Assembly: GCF_014357575.1 (NCBI RefSeq)
Contig: NZ_JACONW010000002.1
Location: 31,887-95,886, forward strand
Direction of reading: 5' to 3'
Source of the DNA: Pseudomonas folii
GTDB lineage: Bacteria; Pseudomonadota; Gammaproteobacteria; Pseudomonadales; Pseudomonadaceae
DNA length: 64,000 bases
Below the pieces are notes generated by a model. The model did not search any database and was not told the DNA's origin. It saw only the letters and a program-made list of their open reading frames with translations. Shown piece by piece: positions 58,392-64,000 of this stretch; position 1 is the first letter of the stretch, and each line of letters opens with the position of its first letter. A program made the position numbers and the translations under genes.

Positions 58392-61300
58392 ATGAGCAAC
58401 ATTCAGGCAGAGATGATCTCTGGCCTTCAGGCAAAGGCTCAACCTCAGGCCGAAGGCTACACGCCTGAATGGCTGGCGCTGCTGTCCTGGGACCTGCTGT
58501 TTGTCGATGGCGAGATTGATCGCTATCGCGTCCAGGTGCAGGGCTGCTATCGACAGTGGTTGGTGTTTCGTTCGTCGCTGCGTCAGGTAGAGGGCAGCAG
58601 GCGTCGTATCGAGCATGAATACGCGTTAGCTCCGCGACTTGAGCCTTCATGGGCACTGGTGCCCCAGGCGCTGTTGCAGACTGCCGAAGGCCCGTTGTGG
58701 GTGTGCGACGATCCTGGCGGTCAGGCGCTGCATGAACTCGCTGACGGGAAGATTTCCATTGATCGCTTTCTGCGCCTCGCGCTAGGCGCAGCCCATGCTG
58801 TGGGGCAGGCTCATGGTAATGGTCTGCTGCATCGGGACATCAAACCGAGCAATCTGCTTCAGGATGCTGAAGGCACTGTTCGTCTGACGGGGTTTGGCGT
58901 CAGTGTCGAAACCGGTTCCGGCATCCCGACGAACACTGACGATTCCATCTGCGGCACTTTGGCGTACATGCCTCCCGAGCAAGCCGGACGGAGCGGGCAG
59001 CAGGCTGACCAGCGTAGCGATCTCTATGCCCTCGGCATGACGTTCTATGAGCTGCTGACCGGCAGATTGCCCTTCGAGGCCGGCGATGCCGTGGAATGGG
59101 TGTATTGCCATGTGGCTCGCCAGCCACTGTCACCCCGGCAGTTTCGCGACTCGATTCCCGTACCCTTGGCTCAAATGATTCTGCAACTGATTGCCAAGAA
59201 CCCCGATGATCGCTATCAAACGGCTTGCAGTCTGGAGGCTGACTTGCGTTCGTGCCTGACCCAGTGGAGCCAGTTCCAGCACCTCTCCGCTTTTGAGCCT
59301 GCCGACAGTGATCGCCGGTGCCGGGGCAGTGAGCCACAGTTCTTGCTGACAAGGCCTGTGGAGTATCAGGCGCTGCATGCGGCATTCAACCGTGTCGCGG
59401 AGTCGGGTCTGTCTGAGTTGGTGCTGCTGTCCGGTCAGGCCGGGGCAGGCAAGTCCACACTGGTTCGTCAGTTGCATCAGGGGCTGGCGTCCAGCCAGAT
59501 GCTGTTCGCTTCCGGCAAATTTGACCAGACAGCGCATAACAGTCCTTATGCTTCCCTCGCACAGGCACTGCGTTCGCTGATCATGCGCGTCCTGGGAGAA
59601 ACCGCCGAGGAGCTGCAGCGATGGCGCGACAGGCTGTCACTGGCGGTGGCCGGGCATGGCCGGTTGATTGCCAATCTGGTGCCCGAAATCGAGTTCATTT
59701 TAGGGCCTCAGGCTGCCGGGCCGGAGCTGCCCGCCAATGAAACCAAACATTTGTTCCATTACGTGCTGCAGCGGTTCCTGAACAGTTTTGTCAGCCCTGA
59801 GCGGCCGCTGGTGCTTTTTTTCGATGATCTGCAGTGGCTCGACGACGCAACCCTGTCGTTCATTTCCGGGTTCAGTGACGGGCAATACCGGAACATTCTG
59901 TTGGTGCTCGCTTATCGCGATAGCCGTGCTGAAGATTCCGCTCTGTCTGGTAATTTTATCGGCCAGCTACGCCGGTCGCCTGCGAGGCTGACCGAGATTC
60001 ACGTGGCTGCACTGGATCTGGAGGCGGTCGCGCAATGGGTAGCGATGGCCTTGAGCGCCGATGCTGCGCTGATCAGGCCGCTGGCAGAACTGATCCACGA
60101 GAAAACCGATGGCAATCCGTTTTTTGTCGGGCAACTTTTGCGTACGTTGCTGGAGGAGCAACTGATCAGCTTCGACCGCCAAAGCAGCCAGTGGGGCTGG
60201 GATCAAGCGCGCATTCGCAGTCATCGGCATGCCGAGAACGTGATTGACCTGATGGTGGCGAGAATTGCCCGTCTTCCGTTGACCACTCAAAAGGTTCTTG
60301 GCCAGATGGCCTGCATCGGCTCAAGCATCGATTTGAAAACCCTGGGCCAGATCAGCCAGGGCGAGGAGCACGTTCTGCGCGCTGACCTTGCGCCTGCTAT
60401 CGAGGCCGGTCTGGTAGTCGAGGACCATCAGGGGTTTGCGTTCTACCACGATCGTGTTCAGGAGTCGGCCTACCAGTTGACGCCGCTGGCTGCACGGCCT
60501 GCTGAACATGCACGAATTGCCCGGTTGTTGATTGCTGATCTTGAAGGGCGTGGACGCCCGGATCAGGTTTTCCGGATTGCCGGTCATTTGCAACGCATCC
60601 ATCTGCAGCCGCTCGATTGTGCCGAGCACCGGCTGTTCTGCGGCTTGTTGATACAGGCTGCGCAACAGGCGATGGAGTCTGCGGCGGTTCAGTCTGCCTT
60701 TGGTTATCTGGTGGACGCCAGATCGTTGCTCCTTGATGAACCTTGGCATAAAGACCCAGAGCTCAGTCGGGAGCTGGGTTTCACGCAGGCCCAGTGCCTG
60801 ATTCTCGATGGGCAGTTCGGGCGGGCAGGGCAGGTCATCGATGAACTGCTCAAGCATGTTAAGTCGCATGTCGAGCGTGCGCAGATCTACGCGCTCAAAG
60901 TGGAATTGCAGGTGCTTGCCTGTCGCTATCATGAGGCTGCGCAAACTGCCGGCGAGGGTTTGCGCCTGTTCGGCATCCACATCCCCGAGCAGGTAGACGC
61001 CCGGGAAGTCGAGCAGCGTTATCGCTTTCTGCTGGAAGTGCTGGGTTCCAGGTCTATCGACTCACTGGCTGAGCTGCCTGAAATGCGCGATCGGTCCTAT
61101 GAGGCCGCCATGGGCCTGATGGCGAGCATGATCGCTTCGGCTTCTTTCATCGACGATGACCTGCTGTTTGTGCTGACCTGCGAAATGGTCCTGCTGTCCC
61201 TTGAGTACGGCGTATGCCCGGCGTCGACCCACGGTCTGGGATGGTTTGGTGTGGCGCTGGCGCATAAATATGCTGCTTATGGCGAAGGCGCGGCGTATGC

Positions 61301-63959
61301 CCGGTTGGCAAGAACGCTTGTGCAACGTCATGGCTACGTCAGTTCCGAGAGTGCAACGCTGGTTGCACTGGATCAGGTCTGCGTCTGGACGCAACCCCTG
61401 GAGCAGGCGCTGGGTTATGCACGATCCGCTTTTGCCAGCAGCTACAACGCAGGCAATCTGACCATGAGTTGCTACGCCTCATTGCATATCGTCTTCAACC
61501 AGTTGTTCATGGGCGAGTATCTGGAGCGCGTTGAGGAAGAGATCGACAAGGGGCTCGATTTTGCCGGGCGCGTCCGCTTCAAGGACGTTGAAGCCGCGTT
61601 GCTGACCGTGCGTGGCCTGATCCATGCGATGCGGCGTGGCAACTTCGCTGACAGCCCTCGTCACGACCAGGCAGAGCACGGGGGCGACGTTCCCGATGCC
61701 CGGAATAGCGCGATGACACCTGTTGTTTTCTGGTCGTGGTTGTTTGAGGGTATCGGCAAATACATGCATCGCGACTTCAAGGGCGCGGCCCTGTGTCTTG
61801 AGACCGCTGCGGGTCTTGCCTGGTCGACTCCAGCGCACATTCATGTGTTCGATCTGCATTTCTTCAGTGCACTGAATCTGGCCGCAGGTTGCCGCCATGA
61901 CGACGCCGCCGGTGAAGTGCTGGATCGCATGACTCCACATCTGGAAAAGATCGACCGGTGGGCTGAGCTCAATCCGCATAACTTCAATGACAAGGCGTTG
62001 CTGGTCCGGGCTGAAGTGGCGCGCCTGCAGGGCGATGGTCTGGCCGCCATGACTCTGTATGAGGAGTCCGTCACGGCTGCCGCCAATGGGGGCTTTCTCC
62101 ATGTACAAGCGCTGGCGCATGAGCTGGCGGGCGAATTTCATCACGTGTGTGGGCTGTATACCTCCGCGCGCAGCCATTACCGCAATGCCCGTGATTGCTA
62201 CCAGCGATGGGGGGCCTTGGGCAAGGTCGCCGGGCTTGAAGCACGGGGCGGCATTCTGCGCGCACAGGCATCGTTGTCGCGGCCATCGATCAGTATCTCC
62301 ATGGGGCAGGAATCGCTGGATCTGGTGTCGGTCATGAAGGCCTCTCAGGCACTGTCCGAAGAGATCCTACTGGATCGACTGATCGGGATTCTGTTGACCA
62401 ATACAATCATTCACGCCGGCGCCCAACATGCGCTGTTACTGCTCATCGAAGATGAGACACCGCAGGTTCGTGCCCGCGGACAAGTGCATGAATCCGGCAT
62501 CGTCACTGATCTTTCGGTGATGACGCCGTCCGCGCGGCATTTGCCATTGTCGATGTTGTACACGGTCATACGAACCCGGCAACTGGTCGTGCTGGACAAC
62601 GCCATGCATCCGCATGTCTTTGCCACAGATGAGTACTTCGATGAGCATCAGGTGCGCTCGGTACTGTGTTTGCCACTTATCAAGCAAGGCCAGGTAGTGG
62701 GCGCGCTTTACCTGGAAAACAATCTGGCACCCGGGGTGTTCACTTCCGGCCGCACAGCGGTGCTTGAACTGCTCGCCGGGCAGGCTGCGATCTCACTGGA
62801 AAATGCTCGTCTATACGCCGAATTGACGGAAGAGAACACGCGTCGCAGACAGATCGAAGTGGCGCTACGCACCAGCAAGGCGACGCTGGCACTGGGGCAA
62901 CGCATCAGTCAGTCGGGGAGTTTTCGCTGGGATCCGGGCACCGATGAGGCGCAGTGGTCCGACGAGCTGTTCGCGGTCTGGGGCCTGCCAGTGGCGGCGG
63001 TTGCTCCTGCACTGCCCGTGCTGGAAAAGATGATTCATCCGGAGGATCTGCAGGCTTTCTCATCGATGCTGTCCCGGGCTCTGCGAGATTCCAGTGCCTT
63101 TGAACATACCTTCCGGATCATCCGACCCGATGGGACGCTTCGCCATATCGAACTGCTGGGAGAGCCGGACGGCGAGCAGTTTTTCGTCGGCGTGGTCAGC
63201 GACGTGACCGAGCGCAAGACCACCGAAACAGCCCTGCGCACTGCACGCGCTGAACTGGGGAGGGTGTCTCAGGCAACCACCATGGGAGAGTTGGCAGCGT
63301 CCATTGCCCATGAGATCAACCAGCCGCTGGCGTCGATCGTGTCCAACGCCAGCGCCAGTGTGCGCTGGTTGAACCGGGATGTGCCGGTTGTTCAGGAGGC
63401 GCTTGCCGGGTTGGGGGATATCGTCAACGACGGCAAACGTGCTGCCGGCATCGTCCGCGCCCTGCAATCGTTGGCCAAACAGACGCCGCTCAATCGTGAG
63501 CCGTTGTACATCACGGATGTGATTCAGCAGGTGGTGTTACTGACGGCCACTGAGATCGAGCAGCGCCATGTATTGCTCTACAAGGAGGTCCGCGAGCCGC
63601 AACTCAGCGTAGAAGGCGATGCTGTGCAGTTGCAGCAGGTGATTCTGAATCTGATCATGAATGCCGTGGACGCCATGAGCGACCTTCATGACCGGCCGCG
63701 TCGCTTGGCGATCACTTGCGATACGGTGGCTGATGAGTACGTGGTGGTCAGTATTCAGGACAATGGTTACGGCATTGACCCCGAGCATGTCGAACGGATC
63801 TTCGACGCTTTTTTCACGACCAAGGAAAAGGGCATGGGAATGGGACTGGCGATCTGCAGATCGATCATCGAGGCCCATGGCGGCATGCTCCGGGCGTTTT
63901 CCGGGCGGTCGAGCGGGGCGGTGTTTGTTTTTACCTTGCCGGTGGTTGTAGGGGGATAG
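58392..63959 (+). CDS. Giant hybrid sensor: Ser/Thr (pseudo)kinase, AAA ATPase, GAF, PAS, histidine kinase
   Basis: The 1855-residue protein has, in order: a protein kinase-like domain (about 30-290; HRDIKPSN at 147-154, but GFG at 167-169 instead of DFG and no clear VAIK lysine); an AAA ATPase (Walker A GQAGAGKST, 348-356; LFFDDLQWLDD); a helical middle; GAF (about 1310-1460); PAS (about 1490-1610); and a histidine kinase with His1640 (IAHEINQPLAS) and DNGYGI / GMGMGLAI. This is the multi-domain kinase family known from cyanobacteria and proteobacteria. The kinase part looks catalytically dead. AAGGGG precedes the ATG. Confidence 0.93.
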   Translation: MSNIQAEMISGLQAKAQPQAEGYTPEWLALLSWDLLFVDGEIDRYRVQVQGCYRQWLVFRSSLRQVEGSRRRIEHEYALAPRLEPSWALVPQALLQTAEGPLWVCDDPGGQALHELADGKISIDRFLRLALGAAHAVGQAHGNGLLHRDIKPSNLLQDAEGTVRLTGFGVSVETGSGIPTNTDDSICGTLAYMPPEQAGRSGQQADQRSDLYALGMTFYELLTGRLPFEAGDAVEWVYCHVARQPLSPRQFRDSIPVPLAQMILQLIAKNPDDRYQTACSLEADLRSCLTQWSQFQHLSAFEPADSDRRCRGSEPQFLLTRPVEYQALHAAFNRVAESGLSELVLLSGQAGAGKSTLVRQLHQGLASSQMLFASGKFDQTAHNSPYASLAQALRSLIMRVLGETAEELQRWRDRLSLAVAGHGRLIANLVPEIEFILGPQAAGPELPANETKHLFHYVLQRFLNSFVSPERPLVLFFDDLQWLDDATLSFISGFSDGQYRNILLVLAYRDSRAEDSALSGNFIGQLRRSPARLTEIHVAALDLEAVAQWVAMALSADAALIRPLAELIHEKTDGNPFFVGQLLRTLLEEQLISFDRQSSQWGWDQARIRSHRHAENVIDLMVARIARLPLTTQKVLGQMACIGSSIDLKTLGQISQGEEHVLRADLAPAIEAGLVVEDHQGFAFYHDRVQESAYQLTPLAARPAEHARIARLLIADLEGRGRPDQVFRIAGHLQRIHLQPLDCAEHRLFCGLLIQAAQQAMESAAVQSAFGYLVDARSLLLDEPWHKDPELSRELGFTQAQCLILDGQFGRAGQVIDELLKHVKSHVERAQIYALKVELQVLACRYHEAAQTAGEGLRLFGIHIPEQVDAREVEQRYRFLLEVLGSRSIDSLAELPEMRDRSYEAAMGLMASMIASASFIDDDLLFVLTCEMVLLSLEYGVCPASTHGLGWFGVALAHKYAAYGEGAAYARLARTLVQRHGYVSSESATLVALDQVCVWTQPLEQALGYARSAFASSYNAGNLTMSCYASLHIVFNQLFMGEYLERVEEEIDKGLDFAGRVRFKDVEAALLTVRGLIHAMRRGNFADSPRHDQAEHGGDVPDARNSAMTPVVFWSWLFEGIGKYMHRDFKGAALCLETAAGLAWSTPAHIHVFDLHFFSALNLAAGCRHDDAAGEVLDRMTPHLEKIDRWAELNPHNFNDKALLVRAEVARLQGDGLAAMTLYEESVTAAANGGFLHVQALAHELAGEFHHVCGLYTSARSHYRNARDCYQRWGALGKVAGLEARGGILRAQASLSRPSISISMGQESLDLVSVMKASQALSEEILLDRLIGILLTNTIIHAGAQHALLLLIEDETPQVRARGQVHESGIVTDLSVMTPSARHLPLSMLYTVIRTRQLVVLDNAMHPHVFATDEYFDEHQVRSVLCLPLIKQGQVVGALYLENNLAPGVFTSGRTAVLELLAGQAAISLENARLYAELTEENTRRRQIEVALRTSKATLALGQRISQSGSFRWDPGTDEAQWSDELFAVWGLPVAAVAPALPVLEKMIHPEDLQAFSSMLSRALRDSSAFEHTFRIIRPDGTLRHIELLGEPDGEQFFVGVVSDVTERKTTETALRTARAELGRVSQATTMGELAASIAHEINQPLASIVSNASASVRWLNRDVPVVQEALAGLGDIVNDGKRAAGIVRALQSLAKQTPLNREPLYITDVIQQVVLLTATEIEQRHVLLYKEVREPQLSVEGDAVQLQQVILNLIMNAVDAMSDLHDRPRRLAITCDTVADEYVVVSIQDNGYGIDPEHVERIFDAFFTTKEKGMGMGLAICRSIIEAHGGMLRAFSGRSSGAVFVFTLPVVVGG

Positions 63960-64000
63960 GTGTTATTTAAGGCAATGAGACCTTGTCGCCCATATCGCGG

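Noticed and set aside
1..64000. CRISPR arrays, rRNA genes and insertion sequences.
   Set aside because: No regularly spaced repeats, rRNA-like sequence or transposase was found; the only short repeated families are the REP units, the 18-bp pair and the late-gene hairpin modules.

Overview
The window looks like a Pseudomonas chromosome, quite possibly of the P. syringae group. Support comes from Pseudomonas-type small proteins (DUF1652, DUF2388), a Pseudomonas-style REP cluster, and a PotF/HisM/DadA-type transport and catabolism repertoire. The species cannot be fixed from the sequence alone. About the left 60% (positions 1 to about 38,101) is one lambda/D3-like siphovirus prophage. Its left end lies outside the window. 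Its right end is marked by a 48-bp copy of the 3' half of a tRNA-Pro(GGG) gene (attR), followed by that gene's own terminator.

Prophage layout. Positions 1-3,130 hold a leftward early operon of small genes ending in a RecA-like Sak4-type ATPase cut by the window edge. Positions 3,171-4,740 hold a leftward lipoprotein gene, a leftward LexA-like (S24) repressor and a rightward Cro/YdaS-like protein; matching operator-like palindromes sit at both early promoters. Positions 4,764-11,011 run rightward: small regulators, an O-like replication protein with a candidate origin inside it, a DnaB helicase, then a nin-like block (NinX, Ea22-like, NinB, NinG), a candidate Q-position gene and an HNH-AP2 endonuclease. 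A candidate late promoter and terminator follow at 11,019-11,117, then two holin-like membrane proteins and a proteasome-like Ntn hydrolase. Positions 12,929-36,308 are the late genes: terminase, portal, minor head protein, scaffold, capsid, connectors, tail tube, frameshifted tail chaperones, tape measure, tail tip M-L-K-I-J, fibre and fibre assembly. Morons interrupt them at 12,642 and 28,124-29,391, including a retropepsin-like protease and a lipoprotein. Endolysin and Rz with embedded Rz1 follow (36,370-37,307), then a LexA-box gene pair (37,364-37,950) and attR.

Chromosome. Positions 38,465-43,972 hold small hypothetical genes, a GNAT acetyltransferase, a DUF2388 gene with a frameshift at a U-UUU-UUA tract, and a PrpF-family isomerase. 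Positions 44,151-51,354 hold a PotF-like binding protein, a GcvA-type LysR regulator, and a divergent cluster of polar amino-acid ABC transporter, enolase-superfamily enzyme and DadA-like FAD oxidoreductase. This cluster reads as an uptake and catabolic unit for an amino or imino acid. Positions 51,515-53,818 hold an SsuA-like binding protein with an NtaA/DszA-type flavin monooxygenase. A REP cluster and an MFS exporter follow.

The right end (55,718-63,959) is a signalling island: an OmpR-type winged-helix protein fused to an ATPase, a FixJ-like response regulator, a stand-alone receiver, and an 1855-residue protein joining a degenerate Ser/Thr kinase domain, an AAA ATPase, GAF, PAS and histidine kinase modules.
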